From the NCBI RefSeq assembly GCF_026213295.1, contig NC_079428.1:6310445-6374444 (forward strand): 64,000 nt of DNA, in the 5' to 3' direction. Below are positions 43,371-55,134 of this stretch, piece after piece. Position numbers and translations under genes: made by a program. The notes below the pieces were generated by a model. That model worked only from the letters and a program-made list of their open reading frames with translations. It ran no database searches and was not told the origin of the DNA. Each line of letters begins with the position of its first letter. The first letter of the stretch is position 1. Source of the stretch: Gadus chalcogrammus (lineage: Eukaryota > Chordata > Actinopteri > Gadiformes > Gadidae).

Positions 43371-43494
43371 GACCTGGATGCCAACAGGACCCACAGTACT
43401 TTTTGTATAGGGACAAGGTTTGAAGACGTGTATCCGGCCTCAACGGGGGCATCCTGACCTTAACTACATGATCCGCAAGATGTCTGGGAAGTAG
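43371..43494 (+). pseudogene. Fragment of an aco1 last exon, inverted relative to the intact gene
   Basis: At 43438-43494 the plus strand shares CTCAACGGGGGCATCCT and ACTACATGATCCGCAAGATG plus TCTGGGAAGTAG with the terminal aco1 exon at 58899-58783. A GACCTT-type insertion between the two blocks breaks the frame. Upstream, CTGGATGCCAACAGG and AGGTTTGAAGACGTG look like eroded forms of the same exon (LDTGK, RFDTDV). No other aco1 exon is visible nearby, so this is a stray exon copy about 15 kb from the source. Confidence 0.65.
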
Positions 43495-46400
43495 ACCACC
43501 TTCCACCTAACAGAGATGTGGACAGAGAGAGGGGTAAGGAGGGAGGGAGAGTGAGTGGACACCTTGTCTTAACATTTGATTTTTTGTGGTGATGCATGCT
43601 CATCATTTACACACAAAAAAAAAACTACTTGATTCATTGCTGTCAGGTAAGTTGAGCGGAATCAAACGACTTCTATGCAACTATTTGGAATATAGCCGGT
43701 GCTATAGACGGTGCAACATTTTTCGCATAATAACATAATTTAACGTTTATTTTAAGTAACTAATCCGAGTACAAGTTGTATTTAGTTTACTAACAAAGGT
43801 AACAGTGAGAAAGCAACAACAAATGAATGGTAAAACGTTCAAAATATGATGCAAGGTTTTAGGTTTGTTATCTTACCAGAAATCGAGCTAAACTAACCAT
43901 CAGATGGAGCCATTTTCGAGTCAGCGCTCCCCGTTTGTTGAAATCTCGGAGACCAAGGCGGTGTGGTAATGCGCTTTTCAGAGCGCATAACAGGCCTCAA
44001 AGTGCCCCCTGAAAGCACACGAGGCGTGATTGTATCAGTGGTACTGTTCAAAACTACCCCCAAGACCGTTCGCCCTACTGGATACTGCACTTATTGGACT
44101 GCACCACCTCTCCACCTGCGGCTGCTGCGAGTCTCGAGAAGGCAGACGTTTATCCAACTGTTTCAGTACGTTTGTAACCACCCGCACTTTCACTTTCTGC
44201 AACAGAAAGTCGAGCATTTATTCAGCTTGAAGAGAGACAGGGCTTTTTATGGCTCGTTTTGTTGTAATGCTGGCGTTGACCACAGGAGGGCGCAGTCGGC
44301 GTATTTACGAAAACTCGCATCGTTTTGGAAGAATTCTGAACTTGTCCTCATAGCATTCTGTATACTGTTTTTATTTGGTATACAAAGATTAATCTGCGAT
44401 TTGGTACCATTTGTCTCCTGCGTATATACTTAGTGAGGATCATTCGCGTACCAATTTTACTTTTCTCAGTTAAATCATGATTTCCCAATCATCCTTTCCT
44501 TATGATCGGTCATAGTGAAGGACATCATCCCCAAATCTCCGCATGTGCGACACAGATCTGCACAGGTGAGGTAAACATTATTGTTGTTACTGTAGACTAT
44601 TTAATAGTCTTTTTGAACGACACTGGATTGGCACACAATTGTCCTTATTATTAATTAATTGATGCTTATTGCAACAAGGTTGGAGTTTCATTAGTTAATT
44701 AATGATGGAAATAAGTAATTTCCATAATTTATGTGAAAATAGATTTACTGCTGTATGGCTATATGGTCTTCTCAGACTATACTATCAAACTGTGTGTCAC
44801 ATCAGGACCCATAAGTGATCAAAAAAAATAAAATTGTATTATTAGTTGATCTTTAGACTTCTTCTACTTGTTCTTGTTCATCCTCTTCTTCTTCCTCCTC
44901 TTCTTCTTCTCCCAGGTTACTGCCCTGCCAGACGCTCCAGCAGGGTGAGAATGTCCTGGGGTGTGAAGCTGTGGGCCCTGAGCCTTTCGGTACTGGGACC
45001 CCCTGGAACTGGAGTGTGCAAGAGACGTCTCTGGGGCCCCGGGAGACCGGAGGGAGCGAGGGCGAGGGCCCGGTTCCTTCACCGTGCACTTGTCTTCCAC
45101 ACTGTTCTGCAGTGTGTGCAGGGAGCGCTCGTTCCCTGGTCAGGTGAAGCCCTAAGAAGCAGACGTGTGACCATGGGTGTAGAGTCATGGGAGAGGAAGC
45201 ATCAAAACAGGGAGGAAGAGGACAGCGAGAGAAGAAATGTAATGTTGCTTTTAATTTTGCCTTCATTGGAAATACAAACAAGTGCAGTAACGTACAAATG
45301 CAGCTAGCAACAGAGAACCATTCCATTGTCCTTTACCCTTTCGTAGTGATAAGTTATAATAACATAGGCGTAGTATTCCAATGGGGGGAGCAGGGTGCAC
45401 GTGTCCGTCCCTGTCCTGTCCCTCCCCCCTCAGATTAAACAAATGTTTAAGTGTATAAACAAGGATTCCAGGCAAAGTCACTCCTCCAGTCTGCCAGCCA
45501 TGACGTTAGGGTTGAGAGCTTGTGACTGCAGGCAGCAGCTCGAAGGCCCCCTCTCAGGGTGTTGTGCTGACTGGGGCGTCCTCTGGGCGTAGCACAGTGC
45601 TACGCTGCAGAGAAACAGATGGCTGAGGAGGGTTCCCTCCCTCCACCCATTAAGTTCATTAGCGATTAGCCCAATAGTCTTAGCATGACGTCGGTGTCAC
45701 CGTGAACGGCCTCGTCATTCTCTACACCCCCCTGGTTTCACATCGGGCCGGTTTGTTTGTTGGCTGCGTCTATACCAATGTTGCTTTGATTTTGAAGTTG
45801 GTTGCATTCTGTGTTTTCTTTTTCGTTTCTTAATTTTTCTAACTGACTATATCGATACAGTAAATGACAAACGAATAGAATAACATTTTGAAAAGATGAG
45901 TCAACTTTAGATTTGGCATTGCTGCAGAACACCCACAACATGGTGTGTGTCTTAGGGACCGCCTCAGCATCTGGTTCTGTAAATTATGCTTTATGCCATT
46001 CAGCATTGGACACAGACAGTGACATGACACGTTGTGCCGGTTAAATATGTCAAGTTTGCAGAAATAACACAAGTTATCTCACGCTTTGCTAAATTCTTGC
46101 TCTGTTGACTCTTTCTAAAGGTTTGCTTTGTGGCTTTCATTGTGCTGAGCACTTTGTGGATAACTCCTCATGCCTTCCCTATTCCTTTATATCTCACCTC
46201 GATTTAGTAGTTTACTTGTGCTGGCCTCCCTGCTTGGTCTGCATCGGGATTAACATATTCCTCACTTTAATGAAATACAATTAAAGTATAATAAATACAT
46301 TCATTCATATATAATAAAAAAAATAATCTGAGATTTAAATCAGTCAGTGAAGCTTTTTTAAAGAAGTGAGGTTTCATGTGCTTGTGCTCCTCAGCGAAAC

Positions 46401-49400
46401 AATTCACGCAAATGCGCTGAATTCAAATTCTATCAATACAGTTAACCTCCGATGAATAGCATAACAGACTGCAAGGCGATCAACTCCAGCAGGCTATCAA
46501 CGCCTCGAAAGTGAGGTTCTGTCACAATATATTTAATTAATTTCAAATCTCCAAGAAAGACGCGTTTTCAGAAAATACTTAATATTAATCTTTACAACGT
46601 GTGTCTATTTCGACATCCGTTCCCTCTCCTTCCCCTCCATCCTTGCTCTCTTTTTCCCTCTCCCTCCTCCCCCCTTGTCTCCCCATGCCTCCCGACCAGT
46701 GGATACAGCACGTTCTGTCGTTCCGACCAGTGTTCATCCGCAGACAGAACCAGGGGGCACGAGGGGACCAGCCACCATCACTTGTGTGCTCAGCTGGTCG
46801 GCTACATGAGCGACGCGCTCAAACTGGCTGACCTGCCTTTCAGCTACACTGGAGGTAGGGGAGAAAGGGTGGGGGAGAGAGGGCGGGGGGGGGGGGGGGG
46901 GGGGTCTACTGGCCTTGTGAACCAAGAACAGCAAAGATAGATTTGAGAGTTGGCTTTCTGGAAACACTGATGATAAGAAGTCGATTATGCAATTAACTAC
47001 TTCCTATATTTTCAGTCGTTGGCTATGAATATTTTACATTCAATACATTCAAAGCAAAAGATTGAAAATTAAGGAAGGAGAGAAGCAAAAGCTTGGCAAT
47101 AGCGCTTTGTAAATACTAGAATGGCTAGGATATAGTAATGGTTTATTTGGATTCCACAATGTTTATGTCTAGATCTATATTCGTCTTCTGTTTTCCTCCC
47201 CAATCCTTTCATGGTTTTACCTTAGAAGTCCTGCATGACTCATGTACACCACTCACTGCCCTGTCAGAGGTGACATCACAGGCCTCCTTGTTGAGTCTAA
47301 AAGCTGACCAGTGGCTACTGGTTAGACTGGAGCTTTCTGGTGCGCCCTCCCAGCTAGCAGCTCCACCCAACAGGAGGGCATGCCCAAGAACCCTACTCCC
47401 ATTGGCTGTCAGGTTGGTTTCACACTTGCACCTGGATCCCATGTCATCTTTGGACAAAACGTCTTTAAGTGTATAACTGTCGTTTTAGCGGGAGAACCTC
47501 AACCTCCCTTCTGCTATTATAATTTAATAATAATTTTAATTTTCGTTAAGGTTTTACAAAAAACTCACACATTGGGATTCATGGGATGAATTGCGAGAGG
47601 GAATTGTCGAATATTGCCAAACTCACGTCACACTCGCTCCAGTGAAGGGATTTCCCTGGTTAAACAGCTTACATTTTACAACGTGGATATAATCACCAAC
47701 ACTTAATGTGACCCAAACGGCTTTCACCTGTTAAAAGTTATTGTGGGGTTTCCTTGCCTTTTAAAAGTGAATGTGCTTACTTTAACTTCAGGCTTGTTGT
47801 ATTATCTCAGTGACTGCAGGCTCTCTGATAACATTATGGTGAAACTAGAGCATTCAAGTGGTTTCTTAAAGAAATGTAATTCAATCCATGTGTTTTCAGG
47901 TGAGAGGTTCACACCACTCACTCCATTGCATAACTCCAAACAACTGAAACTCAATGTGAAAAGATAACCCCTTTATGAAGAATAGAAAGTAAAGTGAAGC
48001 AGGCTACACAAATGCACCTGGGACTGACCATGACCTCGAGGAATACGCTCGACAGCAGAGTGTTTGGTTTGACGTGATCCCCGAGGTGTGGAGTGATCGA
48101 GGGAAGGCAGGTGGTCTCCATGCGTCCATCTTTTTCTCTTCAGAGAGACAGTGGGTGTCTGTGATTCTCATCACAGGATTTAGGCGGCACGTCAAGAATA
48201 CAACAGGAGAACAGGGCTGACCATCGCATAGACAGACATTGGTTCATTGGCCTAGATAGTATTTTTGCAACACACATAACATTAGGAAAGGGGGACGGAG
48301 TGGTCCTATTGGGAGAAGGCCAGGTGTAGACAGGATAAAGGGGGGGTGGGGAGGGCTGAGAGGGGGAACGGGATGGTAAGCTTACGGTATTACGTTTCCC
48401 GGCTCCAGTGAACATACAAACGCAACACGAGACACCCCTTTTCAGGCGAGGAGATGAAGGGAGCTCACGCAAAGGCTGACGACCTTCACGGAGAACGCCG
48501 TGAAGAGGAACGACGTGATTGTATGTGAGAAGCAAGGAAACACATTCTCCTATCTCCCCCCCTTCCAGACCACAGGGACGTTTTCGGGCCCCTGGCCCAG
48601 GAGCAGCCCACAAGGGGGCCCCCCAGTCTGACTCGCCCTCTGGGTGAGAGAGATAGTGAGATAGTGTGTGAAAGAGAGAGACGCTGGATCAGATGTCTCG
48701 CAACTGAAGGTTCCCTTTTTGACGCCTTTTTTGTCAACTGAACCTAACCGACGATACTATAGGGAATCCCTACTCACACACTTAGAAACCACTCCTCAAA
48801 CACCCCTTTTTCTATCACTCAATTCAAGGTTTAGTTTGATAAGAATACGAAATAAACGTGGTATGTATGGCAACATACAAATCAATATAGAAGTAAAATA
48901 GGAGTAGGATTAGTCAATGAGTAAACTATTAGAAAAGCTGACTGCTTTGTTTGTCCTGCGTGTCATGCATAGGCATGACACAGGCTCCGGATGGCCTGTC
49001 GAGGGGTTGTTTTAAATGGCCCTTTGATGCCATGTGTACAGTGTGTCCCTGGAAACAGCTGTGTCACATGAGGAAGAACTGTCACCTGAGATGATGCAAT
49101 ATAATACGCTCGCCGTCAGCTCAGTGTCCTGGCGTCAGTACGACGGCTGGAGGCCTGGCTTCGCTCGTCTCCCGCGGCTACACTGCCCAGCTCCACCCTC
49201 TCCCTCTGCTACATCATCACCTCCCTGGTGCCCCCCCACTGTGAGTGGGTTTGTGTTTGGGGGGGGGGGTCACTTTATGCGATTGATTATTGTCCTGATC
49301 AAAAAGAGCATTGTTGCACATGTCCCTGTACATAACAACAACTGTACATTATATTCAATAAAAACATCATACATAAAATATCATATAAATGTCTGAGATA

Positions 49401-50363
49401 TATAATGATTTTGTATTATTAAGATTGTTTAGAGTGGGAATGTTCTAAACTTTACTTTGTTACTGGAGGAGTATTGGTTGATATTCTCTCCCTCTCTCCC
49501 TTAGTTCCAGAGCTGAATGTCCTGAAGAAACAGTCACTGAAGATTCATGTCACAGAGTCCCACAGGGAGTTTCAAACACTACTGGCCTTCTGGGTAAATG
49601 CGCTTTACAGGTCCCCACAGATAATAGGCTTGTTGGGTAAAGAGGCACGGACCACAACATCAACCGTCTCTGCGGAGAAAAAAACGCTGAAAAGCCGAAC
49701 CATTGACGTACTTGGTCTTGGACTTTGCATCCTCTGATTGGTCCGAATTTTGAGCAATCTTTTTACGCAGAAACAGTTCATGTGGCTGACCACGATACCA
49801 CCATAGAATGGCCTAAATTCAGACACAGGTTTATAACACACTACTCACCCCCCCCCCCAGACTCTTTCAACAGGCGTTGTCTGCGCTGCTGCCTCACATG
49901 ACGTTTGAGCTGACCTTTGTGGGCGAGGGACTTCTTGCCTGGAGCCACGCAATGCAGATCTTCATGCAGAAGAAGGTTCGCCTCGCTCAGTTAGCTGATC
50001 AAAGAAAGATAGGGCTGTCGTGTGAAATCACTGAGTCTCTTACTGAATAGCAGTGTTTTCCATGTTATTATTAGTATTGCTTCAACTTCCAGTCAACACG
50101 CATCGTTGCCTTGGCAAAATTGTTGTCTTTGGTCTTATGACAAAAGAGCTTGATGGAGCCTTCCCGGTGGGCGTAGAAAGAATGCCCTATCTTTTATGCA
50201 CATGCTTCGTCAAGAGCATTGTCTGAACTTAAATGGCAGGAAGGAACCCATTTTGGAACCTGGACAACATTGTCTCAGAACTTTGTGTTTGATAAGGTCT
50301 GCAGGAAGTGTTTAATAACTATGGGAAAAAACAACAACACAATAACACACGAGTGGACTTAAA

Positions 50364-50487
<124 letters not shown>

Positions 50488-50597
50488 TTGCTCGTTCACA
50501 GGTTTCGATCCTTACTTTCCTCATGAATATTAGCACAGCAGCCCCCATCCCAGACTCCAGGTAATAAACCCCTCACCACACATATCTAGCATGCTAG

Positions 50598-50864
50598 GGG
50601 AGCGTACCTATGTTCCCCGGGTCCTACGTTCCCCGCTTCGTCTGGGACCGGGGAACATAGGACCCTGTGAGCAAATCTTTTCTTCGTAGGATGGTAGGGG
50701 CCAGTACCGCCTTTTTCACCTCTGATTCGCCTGTGATTGGTTAGAATGTCTCCCCTCCGTGGGTTACGGTTAGGGTTAGGTTTAGGGTTAACCCTCACCC
50801 TCACCCTAACCCTAACCCTTTGCACCCGGGGAACATAGGACCTGGGGAACATAGGGATGACCCC
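50598..50864. mobile_element. 267 bp TIR element with 8 bp target duplication and telomere-like core
   Basis: Flanked by the direct repeat CATGCTAG (50590-50597 and 50865-50872). Ends are inverted: CTATGTTCCCCGGGTCCTA and GTTCCCC against GGGGAACATAGGACCTGGGG. The middle holds GGTTAGGGTTAGG facing CCCTAACCCTAACCC. An 8 bp duplication fits a hAT-type insertion. It lies inside the zmynd15 remnant, between exons. Confidence 0.75.
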
Positions 50865-52008
50865 CATGCTAGCTACTCACATGTATGGCTAGCTCACTCA
50901 GGATTGACCTTTCCCTCCCAGTCTCTGGGGGTCCCATATCTGTGAGCTGGACGAGCTCATCTGCCGATGCAGCGTGCAGGTGATGAGGCAGGCCACCGGG
51001 GGAGCCCTCATCAGCCCTTTCCACTGCCCGCTGCGCATCACTGCAAGAGACAACCGGCTTCCACGGAAGGGATGGATTACTTTACATACGGTTCAAAATC
51101 CAGTGTAACTTAAATATGGTCCCCATGTTGTCACAGGTAATTGATACCAGGAATTGCCTCGCAAAGAAAAACAACGTGCAGTATTTATTTAGCCAAATTC
51201 TGTAAGGCTATTCAGAAGGAAAGACAAATAGACAAACAGGATGCAACCTCAAACATTTCATAGTCATATGCACCTCAGCCAAGTGTTGCACAATGGTAAA
51301 TATTGGCGGTGCGTACGACCAGGGAACATTTCCAGAGGGCATGCATGTAATTACATGGCATAATTAACTGCAAATATTGGTTTGTTGTGCAAATCATCGC
51401 AGTCGTGTTGATCAACTAATGGTTCTAGGGCGTCAATCCTTCGCTGCTCTCAATCTGTCTCTCTCTCAGGTACTCCAACGGCTTCATCTTCTGCTTAAAG
51501 TACAAGACATTAGCCCACGTAACCAGGTCCTTGTTGGCCACGCCCACACCGGGCGAGCCGCCCAATCGGGTCGCGGGCCCGCAAGCCTGGATCCACCCAC
51601 AACAAGCACAGATGACCCCAGAATCAACCCCAGCTTTTTATAACGGTTTAAAAACACATCAAATCAAACCTTTCTCAGGATTTTGTTTGATGTAGTTGCG
51701 GATGTGAATGGTCTGTTGACCGAGATAGGGAACCTGCCGATTGATTCTCTGCCAGGATGAGTGGATGTGTCAGAGCTAGGAGGGAAGCCTGGCAACACTG
51801 TACTTGTCGGTGCATATCGATAACACTGAGGAATACTGCATCTGTATGCTTTTACGTTCATCCGGAACACAACATGGCAGCATCAAAATGTCTTGATGCA
51901 GGGTCTAGGCAATGGCATGTTTTGGCTTCACCATGGTTCCCAAATCCCATCCCATCTGACCTTAAAAAAAGGTTCCTCTTTAGTCTGTGTGTGTTTGTGT
52001 TTGTGTGT

Positions 52009-52124
<116 letters not shown>

Positions 52125-52409
52125 TGGAGTAACTTGCTTCTTGATCCTATAAGGGCAAGGGTGCATGACATGACATCCTGTATTGTACAAAACTTATTTT
52201 TTTCAAATCAAGAATGAACTTTTGTGCATGGATTCCACATCACGCCTAGGTCACTGATTAGGCTACCTCTGTAACGAATGACTATCAGCCATCCAGCAAT
52301 ACATCCAGTTTTTTATTCTGAGCCGTACAGTTGTATTATAAAGTAAAAATATATATTTTGTATTTTTAATTATTATCGCGCCTAGAACCTAGGGACACAC
52401 ACCGGGTCG

Positions 52410-52970
52410 GTGGTGTTCAACGCAACATTCAAGTCACCTCTTTACGAGCGTCCCATCGAACGGAGGAGGCCCCCTTCAACTTCCAGTGCGCTCGCATCTT
52501 TCGCTTTGCAGAACGTGACGTCAGTGACACAAGTTACCCCCTATGCAAATGAGGTTCGCTCTAAAGCAAGTCCTCCCTCGACCGCTGGCTCTGGGTTTGA
52601 AGGTTTGGGAAACGCAAGCGAAGACCGGGGCGACGCGCAACAACGCATTGTAGTAGAAAGGAGGATTAAACCCAGGGAGGACGTCCGCCGCATTCTAAGC
52701 AGAGATCTGAATCACAGACGAGGCATGAATGACCTGGCTGGCCGGAGCCCACTACAGCCTTTCCTCTTGGACGTCGACAGCTCTGAGAGAGAGGTACTGC
52801 ATGTGATAGATAAGCTGGGCGTCCCGCAACGAGGAGCCGTTCCGCTATTTTTTCACCTTCAAGGACGACAGAGGCAACTGAGTGTGAAGGACTCGCTCCG
52901 AGTTCAGAACCTATCCGTTCAAGGAGGATACAGCGTCGTGACTCAAGGACAAACGCCAGCTGGACGCTAA
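52410..52970 (+). CDS. Unrecognised 186-residue open frame, doubtful
   Basis: An ATG-initiated frame of 186 residues in a GC-richer island between the zmynd15 remnant and the paqr9-like gene. It is rich in Arg and Ser, has no signal peptide, membrane segment or domain I recognise, and other frames of the same stretch show short plausible segments too (for example FFTFKDDRGN in another frame). It could be a chance frame, an untranslated 5' exon region, or an eroded coding remnant. No function is proposed. Confidence 0.2.
   Translation: MVFNATFKSPLYERPIERRRPPSTSSALASFALQNVTSVTQVTPYANEVRSKASPPSTAGSGFEGLGNASEDRGDAQQRIVVERRIKPREDVRRILSRDLNHRRGMNDLAGRSPLQPFLLDVDSSEREVLHVIDKLGVPQRGAVPLFFHLQGRQRQLSVKDSLRVQNLSVQGGYSVVTQGQTPAGR
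52516..52550 (+). promoter_or_regulatory. CRE and octamer motifs in a GC-richer island
   Basis: A full palindromic cAMP-response element TGACGTCA lies at 52516-52523 and an octamer ATGCAAAT at 52543-52550, 19 bases apart. Together in a GC-richer patch 1.3 kb upstream of the paqr9-like start they could mark a promoter. Both motifs are short, so this is only suggestive. Confidence 0.3.
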
Positions 52971-53770
52971 TACACACTCCAAAAGAGCGGTTCATGTTGA
53001 CAAATAGACTTTGTGCCGGTGCGATCTACCTCTGTGCTATATTTCCTTTCTTGGTCGTATGAAAAGAGCGATATCTACACTGCAAGCTCATCGGTCTTTT
53101 TTAAATGTTCTACAGCTTCCCTGCCAAGAACAAATCGAGTGACAATTTGGCAGGCAGGGCGACGAGGACACCGGGAAGGACTATCATGTATATATAAAAG
53201 GGAAGATACGGGGTAGGTCCTGGCAATGGCAGCTGGTAGTGCGTGCCCACATGACCTACATACCGGCGGAGCTGAATGCTGCTACACTGCTGATTCATGT
53301 TATACAAATATATGTTATGCAAAATCTGACAGAAAAATACAGGCGTGACTAACACCAGGTTCAGATTATCTGTATTTTACATAAAAAAAAGAAAAGAAAA
53401 TTAAGGCAGGGAATGTTTTAGGTCCTCAAACATCAAAAATCTTATATCTACACTGTCATGGTCAAACCTGACCATTTCTATGGATAATTACATTAACAGG
53501 CTTCAAAATAGCACTCACATGTGGCACGTGTGATAAACACATGACCTTTGGACAGAAGCACAGCAGATCAAAGGGTCTGAGAAACAAGGGCCTATAGGGC
53601 ACTATAACAGCAGAGGGTAAAGTTCCTCTTTACGACCTAGGAAGCTTCGACCAATCACACAGCTCACATATCTGAAGCTCATTAACCACCGGGGAGCCAA
53701 AGCCAAAGTCTCCAGACTTAAAGCAATAACCGCTAAAAAAAACGCATTGCAAGAATAAACGCATAATATC

Positions 53771-53777
53771 TATAAAA
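53771..53777 (+). promoter_or_regulatory. Possible TATA box upstream of the paqr9-like gene
   Basis: TATAAAA lies 42 bases before the start codon in an AT-rich stretch. If it is a real core element the 5' UTR would be only about 15 bases, so it may be chance. Confidence 0.2.
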
Positions 53778-53818
53778 TATAATAATAATATAATAACACG
53801 TTGCACATCGCGAGCACC

Positions 53819-55000
53819 ATGTTCCTCAACCACCGCGACGCCCCGCCCCTCCTGGGGCACGCCGACGTGCCGGCCCGCGTCACCGAGAGCTACATCCTGA
53901 CGGGCTACCGCTTCCCCACGTACACCCTGCGCCAGTGCCTGCTGTCGGCCCTCCGGCCCACCAACGAGACGGGCAACTTCTGGACCCACTTCCTGCCCGT
54001 GTTCGTGTTCGCCTACCACCTGGTGGAGGTGTTCGGGTGGGACGGGGCGCCCCCCGCCGGCGACCCTTTCTTCTACCCGCTGTGGAACTACGTCCTGGGC
54101 GTGCTCCTCCTGCTGGCGGCCAGCAGCCTGGCCCACCTGCTCAATTCCATGTCCCTGGTGGTCCGCGAGGTCTGCTTCTTCGTGGACTACGGCACCATCA
54201 GCGCCTACACCGTGGGCTCCTCCCTGGCGTACTACTACTACATCCACCCCCGGGCGGGGGTCCTGGAGGCGGGGCAGGGGTGGGCCGCCAACGGCTCAAG
54301 CACCGAGCCGCCGCCGCCGCCGCCGCCATCACTGCTGGCGTCGTACGGGTTCCCCGACGCGGGCGCGCTGTTCGAGGCCTTCTACGTGCCCAGCTCGTGC
54401 GTGGTGGCCATCATCTGCATCCTGTCGTGCTGCAACACGCGCCAGCGCTGGCGGCGGCACCGCTACCTCATCCGCACGCTGGTCTTCCTGCTGCCCTTCC
54501 TCGTCTCCTCCACGCCCATCTTCTACCGCCTGCTGACCCGCTCGCCGTACCCGCCGGCGTCCGCCTCCTTCGCCTCGTCCGCCTCCATGGCCGGGTACTT
54601 CTGCCGCCACTGCCTGTGGCTGGTGGCGTCGGCCGTGTTCAACATCAGCAAGGTGCCCGAGAGGCTGGCGCCGGGCCGCTTCGACGTCTGGGGCCACAGC
54701 CACCAGTGGTTCCACTGCTGCACCTTCCTGTCCATCCTGGATGAGTTCCACATGATCAAGGGCGAGGTGCGCGCCGTGCTGCTGCGGCCCATGCTGGCGC
54801 TGCCCGAGGAGGCCGCCGCCGCCGCCACCCTGGCGGCCCTGCCCGGCCCCACGGCGTCCGCCACCTACGGGGTGATGCTGCTGCTGCAGGCCACCATCGC
54901 CGCCATCATCGGCTGGTTCTCCTGGCACGCCGAGAGGATCTACGGAGCCGAGAGGGACCAGCTGGCGCGACAGGGTCCCAAGGGCCACAAATGTCACTGA
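53819..55000 (+). CDS. paqr9: Progestin and adipoQ receptor family member, PAQR9-like (membrane progestin receptor epsilon type)
   Basis: A single uninterrupted exon of 393 residues. I choose the ATG at 53819 (context GCACCATGT); the open frame upstream has no ATG. It carries the PAQR signatures: NETGNFWTHFLP at residues 49-60 (His57), FFVDYGTIS in the following helix region, and PERLAPGRFDVWGHSHQWFH at 280-299 with the histidines of the presumed zinc site. Seven to eight hydrophobic helices span the protein. A loop contains a run of seven prolines from a CCG repeat near 54310. The match to PAQR9 (SGYR/TGYR, PTNET.NFWTHF.P, AYYYY, F.ISK.PER) is better than to PAQR5, 6 or 7, and human PAQR9 is also intronless in its coding part. 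A teleost-specific relative remains possible. The coding region is strongly GC-rich against AT-rich flanks. Possible poly(A) signals are at 56326 and 56833. Confidence 0.9.
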   Translation: MFLNHRDAPPLLGHADVPARVTESYILTGYRFPTYTLRQCLLSALRPTNETGNFWTHFLPVFVFAYHLVEVFGWDGAPPAGDPFFYPLWNYVLGVLLLLAASSLAHLLNSMSLVVREVCFFVDYGTISAYTVGSSLAYYYYIHPRAGVLEAGQGWAANGSSTEPPPPPPPSLLASYGFPDAGALFEAFYVPSSCVVAIICILSCCNTRQRWRRHRYLIRTLVFLLPFLVSSTPIFYRLLTRSPYPPASASFASSASMAGYFCRHCLWLVASAVFNISKVPERLAPGRFDVWGHSHQWFHCCTFLSILDEFHMIKGEVRAVLLRPMLALPEEAAAAATLAALPGPTASATYGVMLLLQATIAAIIGWFSWHAERIYGAERDQLARQGPKGHKCH

Positions 55001-55089
55001 GGGAGTGAGGGAACGACGAGAGAGCCAATTAATTTGTTGTGCGGTGATGAATTTGCGAGGCGGTTGAATGGATCTTTGACTCGTGCGGT

Positions 55090-55134
<45 letters not shown>

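Larger units (their letters stand above)
39540..44915. other. Intergenic region between lrch4 and the zmynd15 remnant
   Basis: Apart from simple repeats (40604-40697, 41931-42013, 42096-42149, 43086-43141), a G run at 41456-41474 and the aco1-like fragment at 43371-43494, I see no supportable gene. Both flanking loci point away from this region, so it may hold their promoters. Confidence 0.5.

Noticed and set aside
43963..44433. 156-residue plus-strand frame upstream of the zmynd15 remnant
   Set aside because: It does not resemble the ZMYND15 N-terminus or any family I recognise.
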